Positions 1-7,330 of a stretch of 40,396 nt of DNA are shown here, piece after piece (position 1 is the first letter of the stretch; every line of letters begins with the position of its first letter). The position numbers and the translations under genes are program-made. The notes beneath the pieces are model-generated. The model was not told where the DNA came from. It saw only the letters and a list, made by a program, of their open reading frames with translations, and did no database searches. Source of the stretch: Thermoplasmata archaeon (lineage in GTDB: Archaea > Thermoplasmatota > Thermoplasmata > Thermoplasmatales > Thermoplasmataceae); contig JAJYEP010000005.1 in NCBI GenBank assembly GCA_021785735.1, positions 1 to 40,396 of the forward strand. Reading direction: 5' to 3'.

Positions 1-469
1 AAGGATATCCGTAAAGGGTCTCATTATAGATATAAAGCGGGATAAAATGCACATTGATTCCCTGAGTACTGAAGCTGATTCCAGAATTAAACAGAATGCC
101 TGGAAGATTCGGGACCGAAGCCTCGTTGGGATCTGAATAATGATAGGTTACATCACTTATCATGTTTACCCCATAGTTTGATAGTGTTCCATAAATGACC
201 CAGGAGTTTGCCGCGCCGATCGGACATCCAATCCAGGAGTCAAAATAGATGCTGACAGCATTTTGTCCGGCATAATCCTGATTGCTAATCTCCACGAATG
301 AATTTCCGTAAGGGATCTGCGAAGGAGGTGTGAATTTATTCGATGAGGGTGACGTTGATGGTTGACCAATGTGTATAATGCCGGTACCTATCAGAACAGA
401 AAATATGAATATGGCACCAACTACTATTACCAGCACTCGGGCAATCAGGTTTTTTTGATTACTATTCAA
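1..469 (-). CDS. DUF929-family thiol-type secreted protein (3' part missing)
   Basis: The frame is open from a TTG at 469 to the window edge, so the C-terminus is missing; about 156 residues are visible. The N-terminus has one hydrophobic helix (roughly residues 8-32), which should anchor or export the protein, followed by a Ser/Pro-rich linker. The segment around residue 85 reads DSWIGCPIGAANSW, which resembles the single-cysteine region of DUF929 proteins, a family known from Sulfolobus and Thermoplasma relatives and distantly like thioredoxin-fold proteins. TTG is chosen because the codon three positions upstream is an in-frame TAA, a GGTGG Shine-Dalgarno-like sequence lies just upstream, and a TATA box is at 523-532. 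The role is unknown; thiol redox chemistry outside the membrane is inference. The short frame at 166-369 is an out-of-frame shadow. Confidence 0.7.
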   Translation of the reverse strand, partial: MNSNQKNLIARVLVIVVGAIFIFSVLIGTGIIHIGQPSTSPSSNKFTPPSQIPYGNSFVEISNQDYAGQNAVSIYFDSWIGCPIGAANSWVIYGTLSNYGVNMISDVTYHYSDPNEASVPNLPGILFNSGISFSTQGINVHFIPLYIYNETLYGYP

Positions 470-522
470 ATCTTTTTACCACCCACTTACATCGAAAACA
501 ATAATGGCGTATTACCACACCG

Positions 523-532
523 ATTTAAATAT
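523..532 (-). promoter_or_regulatory. TATA box of the DUF929 gene
   Basis: Minus-strand ATATTTAAAT, 55-60 bases ahead of the TTG start, predicts transcription starting near 500 and a short leader holding the GGTGG ribosome site. The 470-724 stretch holds nothing else that I can support. Confidence 0.5.
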
Positions 533-724
533 GACGTCCATTTGCGCAGGATCACTTGTCCTATTGTGCAGTTATTTTGATCCTGTCCCAAAGACGTGGA
601 TGCACTTAACCTGTTATCCAACAGAATGTTGCATTCTTATGAAGGTTAAAAATGATATCGTTAGATGGTAAGCTGACTCATCGGCAGGCTGAACTGGAAT
701 GACTGTTGAAAAACAAGTTTATGT

Positions 725-1024
725 TCATCCTTTCCATACACCAATTGCCACGCCGACGGCGAAAATGACAAATCCAAAAGTGATGACCGGTTCTGTGAAA
801 TGTACAAGAGTAATATAGGATGACGCAGAATTAACGAGTGATTGATAATCTATAACCGGAAAATACGGTAAACCAATGAATGAGGCGACCAAAAATGCAG
901 CGACAATAAGAACAATGGCTACAATGCCTTTTTTTATTGCAAGACCCAACATGAGACCTACAGCAAAAGTCAGAACAAGAAATATTTCATCAGCGTATGG
1001 ACCAAGGTAAGAAGGTAAAACCAT
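725..1024 (-). CDS. small three-helix membrane protein, unknown function
   Basis: A protein of 99 residues made almost entirely of three hydrophobic segments (about residues 10-28, 31-50 and 76-97), with a short hydrophilic loop between the second and third. No catalytic motif or metal-binding pattern is visible and I do not recognise a family. The ATG at 1024 fits a leaderless transcript because a TATA box lies about 30 bases upstream (1048-1058). It is separated from the copper operon by about 130 bases and has its own promoter, so a shared function is not implied. Confidence 0.65.
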   Translation of the reverse strand: MVLPSYLGPYADEIFLVLTFAVGLMLGLAIKKGIVAIVLIVAAFLVASFIGLPYFPVIDYQSLVNSASSYITLVHFTEPVITFGFVIFAVGVAIGVWKG

Positions 1025-1047
1025 GATACTTCTAAATGCTAATTCTT

Positions 1048-1058
1048 ATTATATATAG
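1048..1058 (-). promoter_or_regulatory. TATA box of the 99-residue membrane protein gene
   Basis: Minus-strand ACTATATATAA, centred about 28 bases from the ATG at 1024, implies a leaderless mRNA. Confidence 0.5.
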
Positions 1059-1157
1059 TAATGTTTGTATCTTGCGCGATCTGGAAACGAAATTCCAGTT
1101 TGACAAATACAACTTGCGTTCCAGGAAGATTCTGATTACAATGGCAAACTACAGTTT

Positions 1158-1484
1158 TTAGGTAATTATGGATATCCCGCTTACGACTACTTTACCGGAG
1201 CGCATCACTTTTGCTCTAACGTTGGATCTTCCCCTGTCTATTGAATCAAATACCTCTCTCTCCAGATAAACAGTTATTCCAGAAACTGCTAGAGTTATGT
1301 ACCTGCTCAGGTCTGCTGGCTTAGACAGTCTTGCTACTACCTTTCGTATGATCTGACATGATTCGTCACTGCATGGTCCGTTCACTGAAACCATGGATAT
1401 CTCAAGAAATTTCCTCTCAGGCGAATCCATTAGCCCGTATATGCGGAGGGTCCCAAGTCCAACTTTCAGATCTATTGTTCCCAT
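1158..1484 (-). CDS. uncharacterised protein with CxxxxC motif, coupled to copA
   Basis: The frame is open from 1556, but the first 24 codons would overlap the end of copA. I prefer the ATG at 1484 (alternative 1490), just after the copA stop, with a GTGAT ribosome-site-like sequence in front; this gives 108 residues. The protein is mostly predicted beta with one helical stretch. Its only notable motif is GPCSDESC, a C-x4-C pair near residue 40, plus charged Arg-rich segments at the C-terminal end. I do not recognise the family. Its place as last gene of a copper operon suggests a metal- or thiol-related role, but this is inference from context alone. Confidence 0.65.
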   Translation of the reverse strand: MGTIDLKVGLGTLRIYGLMDSPERKFLEISMVSVNGPCSDESCQIIRKVVARLSKPADLSRYITLAVSGITVYLEREVFDSIDRGRSNVRAKVMRSGKVVVSGISIIT

Positions 1485-1500
1485 TATCATCACTAACGGT

Positions 1501-3594
1501 TCAGTGAGCTGGTGATGCCTGCGTTTTATTGGGTTTCGATGCTGCATTCCAACCATATGGTGATAATGATCTTCGAATCTTCCCGTTAAGCCTAAGAGAA
1601 TTTAGAACTACTGAAGTGGAGCTCATTCCCATGGCCAGTGCTGCCAGTATTGGAAGCAGAGAGTAAATGTACAATCCAGTAAGCGGAACCAGGGCACCGG
1701 CAGCTACCGGCAAGAGAACAGAGTTGTATCCAATTGCCCATCCAATGTTCTGTTTCACCTTTGAGATTGTTTTCGCACCGATAATCACTGAGTAAACAAC
1801 ATGATTCAAGTCATTGTTGAGCAGTATTATATCTCCGCTTTCCCTGGCTATGTCAAGACCAGATCCCATTGATATGCCAACGTCTGCAGTTTCAAGAGCT
1901 ACGCTGTCGTTTATTCCATCCCCAACGAATACCACATATTCGCCGGATTCCTGATATTGCCGAATGATCTCTGATTTGTCTGCCGGCATTGCCCCCCAGT
2001 GTACATCCTCAATACCCAGGGTCTGAGCAATTCTTTTGGCCTGATCTTCGGAATCACCAGTAACCATTGAGACTTTCTTGCCCATTGATTTCAGGGAACT
2101 TATTGCAGCAAAGGCAGAATCCCTTATTCTGTATGAAAGGAGTATATGTCCCATATCTTTTCCGTCAACAGAAATTGTGATACCCGTGATGCCCGCTTTT
2201 GTTGACCTTGAAACCTGGATTTTTTTCCCTTCAACATTTCCCATTATTCCTAAACCTGGAATCTCCTTGATTTCGTTGGCAGTTTTGAGTTTAATTTTCT
2301 TATCCTGCGAAAGGCTGACAATTGCTTTTGCAATGGGATGATCAGAATATTTTTCCAGAGATGCAGCCATGGTCACAATATCTTCGTAGGATATCCCTTC
2401 CTCCGGAAGTACATTTTCGACGACCGGATCGGGCATGGTCAACGTGCCAGTCTTGTCAAATACAATCGTTGTTGCCTTGGCAAGTCTGTCAAAAGATCCA
2501 GAATTTTTTACGATTATACCGTTCTGGGAGGATATGTTGGAAGAGATGAGAAGTGTTATCGGTCCTGCAAGTCCTATTGCACATGGACATGCAATCACCA
2601 CAACCGAAACAAAAACAAGTATAGCTATCTCCCAAGGATAAATAAATCCCGTGGAGACAAGATAGAAATACCAGAAGAGTGATGATGAAAATGCAACCGC
2701 GAGCACAACTGGTATGAATATTGATGAAAATACGTCAGCTATCCTTTGCACCTTCACCCTACCCATGGAAGCGGATTGAATGAGCCTGTACACCTCATTT
2801 ATAGTGCTGTTTTTACCAGGTTTTTCTGCCCTGATCTTCAGGATACCATTGAGGTTCCTCGTACCTGAGACCACCATATCGCCTTCGCCTCTTAACACAG
2901 GGTCCTGTTCACCAGTTATAACGGATTGGTCTACCTCGCTCTTTCCTTCAACCACCTTTCCATCGCATGATACGATTTCTCCGGGCCTGACAAGAATGAT
3001 GTCTCCAACCTCTATGTCGTCCGGTTTTATTTCAGTCTCTGATCCGTCACCCGCAAGCTTGTGTGCTACGTCAGGTAAAAGGGTCTCAAGCTTTCTTGCT
3101 GAAGAATTCGCTCTTTCTTTGGTTACCGTTTCTATGTAATTCCCGGTCAGAATGAGAGTGATTATGAAAGCAGCAGCGTCAAAATACACTGATGAACCAT
3201 AGAAAGTGAAGAATGTCAGATAAGCTGAGAAGAAAAAGGCTGTCAGGGTACCCATTGATACCAGTAGATCCATGTTGCCGGTGTGCATCTTGATTGAATG
3301 ATATGCCCCCTTGTAGAAAAGCGATCCCGAATATGCCATTACCGGGATAGAAAGCAGAAGTTCGATCAGATTATGGAAGAGAATCCCCGGAAAACCGTAC
3401 TGTACAATCATGATCGGGATCGTGAAGACCCACGCCACAACCAGCTTTCTCTTTATCTTTCCAGATTCTGCCTCAGGAGACAGGAATTTGTCCATGCATG
3501 CCTGTGAACAGAAGTAATATTTCTGCCCGTCTTTCTCAACAAAGAGATCACTGCTTTCAGGTACAAACATGCCGCAGACAGGATCGTTGGGCAA
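1501..3594 (-). CDS. copA: copper-exporting P1B-type ATPase CopA with N-terminal YHS/TRASH domain
   Basis: This 697-residue membrane pump should expel Cu(I) using ATP. Visible elements: an N-terminal YHS/TRASH-like metal site (Cys7, Cys29, Cys33) in place of the usual CxxC HMA domain; the TGE motif near 227-229; the transmembrane CPC metal site at 336-338; the phosphorylated Asp380 in DKTGT; the HP motif at 419-420; a GDGIND hinge near 575; and, in the last helices, the YN and MxxSS residues typical of Cu+-ATPases. The start is a TTG at 3594, because the codon just upstream is an in-frame TGA. It follows the small TRASH protein gene by five bases and is followed by the CxxxxC gene. The order chaperone-pump resembles the copM-copA pair of Sulfolobus. 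Copper specificity rests on the CPC/YN/MxxSS set. Confidence 0.93.
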   Translation of the reverse strand: MPNDPVCGMFVPESSDLFVEKDGQKYYFCSQACMDKFLSPEAESGKIKRKLVVAWVFTIPIMIVQYGFPGILFHNLIELLLSIPVMAYSGSLFYKGAYHSIKMHTGNMDLLVSMGTLTAFFFSAYLTFFTFYGSSVYFDAAAFIITLILTGNYIETVTKERANSSARKLETLLPDVAHKLAGDGSETEIKPDDIEVGDIILVRPGEIVSCDGKVVEGKSEVDQSVITGEQDPVLRGEGDMVVSGTRNLNGILKIRAEKPGKNSTINEVYRLIQSASMGRVKVQRIADVFSSIFIPVVLAVAFSSSLFWYFYLVSTGFIYPWEIAILVFVSVVVIACPCAIGLAGPITLLISSNISSQNGIIVKNSGSFDRLAKATTIVFDKTGTLTMPDPVVENVLPEEGISYEDIVTMAASLEKYSDHPIAKAIVSLSQDKKIKLKTANEIKEIPGLGIMGNVEGKKIQVSRSTKAGITGITISVDGKDMGHILLSYRIRDSAFAAISSLKSMGKKVSMVTGDSEDQAKRIAQTLGIEDVHWGAMPADKSEIIRQYQESGEYVVFVGDGINDSVALETADVGISMGSGLDIARESGDIILLNNDLNHVVYSVIIGAKTISKVKQNIGWAIGYNSVLLPVAAGALVPLTGLYIYSLLPILAALAMGMSSTSVVLNSLRLNGKIRRSLSPYGWNAASKPNKTQASPAH

Positions 3595-3599
3595 TCACA

Positions 3600-3743
3600 T
3601 CATCTTCTTGAATACTTGATGGGGTTCTTATCAAACTCTGTCTTGCATCCAGCGTTGCAGAAATAAAATGTCTTGCCCTGAAACTCACTCTTGTAAGGTG
3701 TATCCTCCTTCACTTTCATTCCACACACTACGTCTTCTTTCAT
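3600..3743 (-). CDS. small YHS/TRASH metal-binding protein (CopM-like metallochaperone)
   Basis: A 47-residue protein with CGM near the start (Cys7) and FCNAGC further on (Cys29 and Cys33), exactly the cysteine layout of TRASH/YHS domains and closely similar to the first 40 residues of the CopA encoded directly downstream. Such stand-alone domains next to copA (CopM of Sulfolobus) are thought to carry copper ions to the pump or the sensor. The ATG at 3743 fits a leaderless mRNA from the TATA box at 3763-3770. The gene ends five bases before the copA start, so the two are very probably co-transcribed. Confidence 0.85.
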   Translation of the reverse strand: MKEDVVCGMKVKEDTPYKSEFQGKTFYFCNAGCKTEFDKNPIKYSRR

Positions 3744-3762
3744 AAATCAGAATCCCTACAGG

Positions 3763-3770
3763 ATATTTAA
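3763..3770 (-). promoter_or_regulatory. TATA box of the copper operon
   Basis: Minus-strand TTAAATAT about 24 bases ahead of the ATG at 3743 predicts a leaderless start for the small TRASH gene and copA. A 15-bp palindrome lies ten bases further upstream. Confidence 0.55.
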
Positions 3771-3778
3771 CTCATCAT

Positions 3779-3793
3779 TGTGCAGACTGCACA
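3779..3793. promoter_or_regulatory. 15-bp palindrome ahead of the copper operon, candidate operator
   Basis: TGTGCAGACTGCACA is a perfect inverted repeat (7-bp arms around one base) just upstream of the copper TATA box. A second perfect palindrome, ATATTGCGCAATAT, lies at 3806-3819, and a third, GAAGATATCTTC, at 3840-3851. The first is placed where an archaeal activator or metal sensor would sit. The third could instead belong to the 3' end of the upstream SDR gene. Confidence 0.45.
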
Positions 3794-3865
3794 CCTGCAT
3801 TGTTAATATTGCGCAATATATCTATTGGTTTTCTTATCCGAAGATATCTTCTTAAAGACCTCTTC

Positions 3866-4636
3866 TCAGATGCCATGAGTGAGATTATCTGTTCTCCCAC
3901 CGTCAATGACCATAACCTGTCCCGTCATGTATGAAGAATCCTCGCTTGCCAGAAACAACACTGCTTTAGCTATGTCTTCTGTTTTACCTGTCATTCCCAG
4001 GATTGTGCGCTCTCTGAACCACTTTATGGTATCGTTAATCTGATCCTGAGTCTTTCCGCCTGTTGTCATTTCCGTATTGATCCAGCCTGGCGCAACCGCA
4101 TTAACTCGTATGCCAAAACCTCTCAGATCGAACGCGAGCCGTTTGGTGAGCATAATGACCCCTGCTTTGCTGATTGCATAGAATGTTGTGTTGTCTGCTG
4201 ATGTCCCTATCCCGGCATTGGACGTAATGTTTATCACATTTCCTCTGGTCTTTTTTAGATCGCTAAGAAATGCTCTTACTGTATTGATTGGACCCAATTG
4301 ATTTATGGAAAACATCCTGTTAACCATCATTTCGTCGTAGTTTTCCCAACCGCACAGGTACATTATTCCTGCGTTATTCACGAGAATGTCAATTTCGCCC
4401 ATCGTATCGTGGATAATATCCGCCATAGACTTAACCGATGTAAAGTCTGAAACGTCTGCCTGAAAAAGACCTATGTCCGGAAACTCCTTCTTTAATTCTG
4501 CTGCGTCTCTGTCGCTTCTATTGAAATTCACTGCGACTTTTGCCCCCTCAGCGAGAAATGATAAGGCTATTGATCTACCAATTCCCCTTGCACCACCTGT
4601 CACCAATGCCAGTTTCCCCTGTATTCTCTTAGCCAT
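3866..4636 (-). CDS. short-chain dehydrogenase/reductase (SDR)
   Basis: A classical SDR of 256 residues. The NAD(P)-binding glycine motif is at G14-G20 (GGARGIG), the structural NNAG motif at 87-90, and the catalytic Ser139, Tyr153 and Lys157 are all present in the expected order. The C-terminal part has the usual NAVAPGWINTEMT loop and the final VIDGG motif. SDRs of this type reduce 3-oxoacyl groups or oxidise sugars; Thermoplasma has a related D-aldohexose dehydrogenase. The substrate cannot be read from the sequence. The gene follows a hypothetical gene by about 50 bases on the same strand. Confidence 0.88.
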   Translation of the reverse strand: MAKRIQGKLALVTGGARGIGRSIALSFLAEGAKVAVNFNRSDRDAAELKKEFPDIGLFQADVSDFTSVKSMADIIHDTMGEIDILVNNAGIMYLCGWENYDEMMVNRMFSINQLGPINTVRAFLSDLKKTRGNVINITSNAGIGTSADNTTFYAISKAGVIMLTKRLAFDLRGFGIRVNAVAPGWINTEMTTGGKTQDQINDTIKWFRERTILGMTGKTEDIAKAVLFLASEDSSYMTGQVMVIDGGRTDNLTHGI

Positions 4637-4684
4637 GGGTTAATGATTAATTCGTAGTGTAAAAATCTTCATGAGAAATAAAGT

Positions 4685-5092
4685 TCAGAAGTATGCCCAG
4701 AAATTATCCTGCCATAAATCGTACTCTTCCTTTAACTCCCGAATCCTGATCGGTTTAAATTCGTGACTTCTTTTAGCATCCTCGTATCTCCTCATCAAAT
4801 TGCTGTAAGCAAGATGAGCCAACTCATCAAATTTTTCTCGTATCATCCTGTCGTTATGAGGATGCAGCTTGGTTACCTTCGGACCACTGTAAAGTATTTT
4901 GAAAAACTTGTTTTCGCCCAGAGTCACGTGAAACACTCTCCAGTCAACTTCCAGATCTGCTGATACCTCATAACCGGTCAGATCAGCAAGTGCTTCAACT
5001 GTTTTCACACCCTCACTGTCATCGTTAAGCTGAAATGAAATCTCTACACCTTTCTCCATGCGTGAGGCTATCGAAATCATTGTATTTATCAT
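4685..5092 (-). CDS. hypothetical protein
   Basis: The frame is open further, with a TTG at 5185, but I prefer the ATG at 5092 (135 residues). A good TATA box (5125-5134) and a GTGAT sequence lie directly ahead of it, and the translated upstream 31 residues look non-coding. The C-terminal half is rich in charged, aromatic helical sequence (Arg/Lys/Glu with several Tyr and Trp). No motif or transmembrane segment is seen and I do not recognise the family. It lies upstream of the SDR gene in the same direction. Confidence 0.55.
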   Translation of the reverse strand: MINTMISIASRMEKGVEISFQLNDDSEGVKTVEALADLTGYEVSADLEVDWRVFHVTLGENKFFKILYSGPKVTKLHPHNDRMIREKFDELAHLAYSNLMRRYEDAKRSHEFKPIRIRELKEEYDLWQDNFWAYF

Positions 5093-5124
5093 ATCACTTT
5101 TGCAAAGGGCTGCTGCAAATATCT

Positions 5125-5134
5125 GTATATATGG
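5125..5134 (-). promoter_or_regulatory. TATA box inside the extended hypothetical frame
   Basis: Minus-strand CCATATATAC about 35 bases ahead of the ATG at 5092. It argues for the shorter version of the hypothetical protein. Confidence 0.4.
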
Positions 5135-5357
5135 AAAAAAGTACTGATCATGATGCTCCAGTGCAATTTCAGGCTGGTAATTCAAGTTCCAGAATTGGAG
5201 AACCAGTATTGGTTGGAATCTATTTTCTCCGCCCTTGTTCGATACAGGGTAAAAATATGAGAGATTCCACTGAAAGCCAAGTGAATTTGACCAATTCCAC
5301 TGACTTTAAACCCATCTGCGGGATGATTTGAAAAAATTAGCGAAACAAAAATTCATA

Positions 5358-6095
5358 TCATTTCCATTCTGTCAGAATCCTTTCTCTGTTAAAAGTTGCC
5401 TTGCTTAGATAATAAACAATTAAAACAGCAATGAATATTCCCAGAGAGATTATAAGGAGATTTGTGTTTGTTGTCAGTGACACCAGATTTGCTTCGCCCA
5501 TGATATACAAGATATAAAAGGGTATTAAAGAAGCAGCCCCGATCTGGTAAGCTGTCTGTACGTTGTTCACCTTTGCAGAAATAAAAATACCAAAGCTGGT
5601 TCCGTACATAATTGCGAGAGGTACTCCAATGAATAATATTATGCCAATGTTCCAGTTGGGATAAAATGCATATCCCAAAACATGGGAGGTCATAACATCC
5701 GCCAGTATCATAAAGAGTGCAAGACCGAAATAAATCGAAAGTATCATAGGCAGAAATGATGAAATATATTTCCCAACAAGTATCTCTCCGTCAGAAGTAG
5801 GCGTCGCAAGTAACGGTTCGAGACTCCTTTCTACCTTCTCCCCGACGATTCCGTAAGAGGATATGTAAAGCGGCAGCAAAGCAGATATGATGATGAAGAA
5901 GAATGAAAAAGATGCCAGCAGCTCTGCTACAAAAGACGGGGGTGCAGATTTTCTGACCGCAACATACGAAACAAGAACTGGTAATGCAGTGCCCAGCAGA
6001 ACAGGGGCCGCGATAATGGACGCCATCAGCGTTTTACGTCTTTTCAGAACCGCCAGATCCTTCTTTGCCACAATCCAGGATTTCCACAGTCTCAT
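5358..6095 (-). CDS. ABC-2 type transporter permease
   Basis: A membrane protein of 245 residues with six hydrophobic segments. The conserved ABC-2 feature GEKVERSLEPLLATPTS follows the second helix (residues about 85-101); this cytoplasmic coupling motif is typical of NatB-like and drug/antibiotic export permeases. It pairs with the ATP-binding subunit encoded just upstream; the spacing is four bases. The ribosome site GGAGTGATC overlaps the ATPase stop codon and is nearly identical to the archaeal consensus, so the two genes are translationally coupled. The substrate is unknown. Confidence 0.88.
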   Translation of the reverse strand: MRLWKSWIVAKKDLAVLKRRKTLMASIIAAPVLLGTALPVLVSYVAVRKSAPPSFVAELLASFSFFFIIISALLPLYISSYGIVGEKVERSLEPLLATPTSDGEILVGKYISSFLPMILSIYFGLALFMILADVMTSHVLGYAFYPNWNIGIILFIGVPLAIMYGTSFGIFISAKVNNVQTAYQIGAASLIPFYILYIMGEANLVSLTTNTNLLIISLGIFIAVLIVYYLSKATFNRERILTEWK

Positions 6096-6099
6096 GGGA

Positions 6100-7023
6100 T
6101 CACTCCTTCACCAGTTTAAGATATACATCCTCAAGCGAAGCTCTCGTTTCACTGACGGATTTTATCCTGCCACCGGCTGCAGTTATGGAACTGACGATTG
6201 ACGGGGTATCTCTGTCAGGATCTTTCATTTCTATCATCATTTTATCTCCATTGATCTCGATGTTAAGCGGATGTTCTAGCTTTACTGCATTCACGATACT
6301 TTCATTGATATTCTCAACAATGATTTCCGTCTTTCTTCCATACATGGTTCGTTCCAGACTCGCGGGCGTATCGATTGCCAGTAGCTTTGTCTTGAGGATG
6401 CCTATCCTGTCACATATCCGCTGTGCTTCATCCAGATTGTGCGTATTCAGCATTATTGTTCGGTTATCTTTCTTTAGATCGAGAATAACCTCCCTTATTG
6501 TTTTTGCTGCCTCAGGATCGAGATTCGCGGTAGGTTCATCCATTATGAGCAAATCGGGATCATGCACCAGGGCTCTCACAACGGCAACTTTCTGTTTCAT
6601 TCCCTTTGAAAATGTGCCGACAGCCTGATCCCTGTTATTCCATAGGTCCAGCATTTTCAGATACTTTTCTATGTTTTCCTTTATGACCTGCATTGGTGCT
6701 TCATACATTCTCCCAAAGAACTCAAGGTTTTTGACAACACTCAGTGACTCATACAGTCCAACATTGTCGGGTACCAGACCGATCATTTTCCTTATTTTCA
6801 TTGATCCATTTATGTCAGTGACGTCATAGTCACCCACTTTAGCAGTTCCGCTGGACGGACTAATAAGGCAGCAAAGCATTCTTATGGTGGTGGTTTTTCC
6901 CGCTCCATTTGGTCCAAGAAGTCCAAAAACCTCTCCTTTATTGATATCGAATGAAAGGTCTTCAACCGCAGTATTGCCATTATATTTCTTCGTGAGATTA
7001 TGAGCCTCTATTATTGTACTCAT
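6100..7023 (-). CDS. ABC transporter ATP-binding protein
   Basis: The nucleotide-binding subunit (307 residues) of an exporter. It has Walker A GPNGAGKT (37-44), the signature FSKGMKQK (138-145), Walker B LLIMDEP (158-164) and a switch His in NTHN near 195. The roughly 80 residues after the ATPase core match the C-terminal extension common in NatA/CcmA/DrrA-type proteins. The permease of the pair is encoded immediately downstream. The ATG at 7023 lies about 30 bases after a TATA-like sequence that overlaps a 17-bp palindrome (7054-7070), so repression by a dedicated factor is likely. Confidence 0.93.
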   Translation of the reverse strand: MSTIIEAHNLTKKYNGNTAVEDLSFDINKGEVFGLLGPNGAGKTTTIRMLCCLISPSSGTAKVGDYDVTDINGSMKIRKMIGLVPDNVGLYESLSVVKNLEFFGRMYEAPMQVIKENIEKYLKMLDLWNNRDQAVGTFSKGMKQKVAVVRALVHDPDLLIMDEPTANLDPEAAKTIREVILDLKKDNRTIMLNTHNLDEAQRICDRIGILKTKLLAIDTPASLERTMYGRKTEIIVENINESIVNAVKLEHPLNIEINGDKMMIEMKDPDRDTPSIVSSITAAGGRIKSVSETRASLEDVYLKLVKE

Positions 7024-7053
7024 TTTTTCGCATCTTTTATTTTATCTGCAATA

Positions 7054-7070
7054 TTAAAGTTGTACTTTAA
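7054..7070. promoter_or_regulatory. palindrome overlapping the ABC operon promoter
   Basis: TTAAAGT, three bases, ACTTTAA: perfect 7-bp arms. On the minus strand it overlaps the TATA-like TTTAATAT (7051-7058), which is at the right distance from the ATG at 7023. A factor bound here would block TBP/TFB. Confidence 0.45.
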
Positions 7071-7330
7071 CACTTACCTTATTACATGAAGATCTTTTAT
7101 AAAATTTTGATTGAAATGTTTGAGAGTATACTTCATTCCCTTGAAACAAATATTCCCATCAGTACGAATATACTTTAAAGGTGGTAATTATAAAGTGAAG
7201 GGCCAATTCCAGTAAGAAGCCTAATTAAAACCGTCTTTAGAATTCATGCTGGGCAGAAATAGAATATGCGATCATACAATCCAGTCAGCCCTGCTGCGAT
7301 CAACAAAATAAAAAGTTCATGGTTTAAAAT
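7071..7330. other. intergenic stretch without a supported gene
   Basis: The roughly 300 bases between the ABC operon and the aldo/keto reductase gene hold only the palindrome at 7054-7070 and AT-rich sequence. A 30-codon plus-strand frame at 7086-7178 has no supporting signal. Confidence 0.4.

Noticed and set aside
6065-6628. 187-codon plus-strand frame opposite the ABC operon
   Set aside because: It is a shadow of the minus-strand ATP-binding protein, which has intact Walker, signature and switch motifs; the plus frame shows no start signal and low-complexity Ser/Leu composition.
7086-7178. 30-codon plus-strand frame in the ABC/aldo-keto reductase gap
   Set aside because: No supporting promoter or ribosome site and no recognisable sequence pattern.
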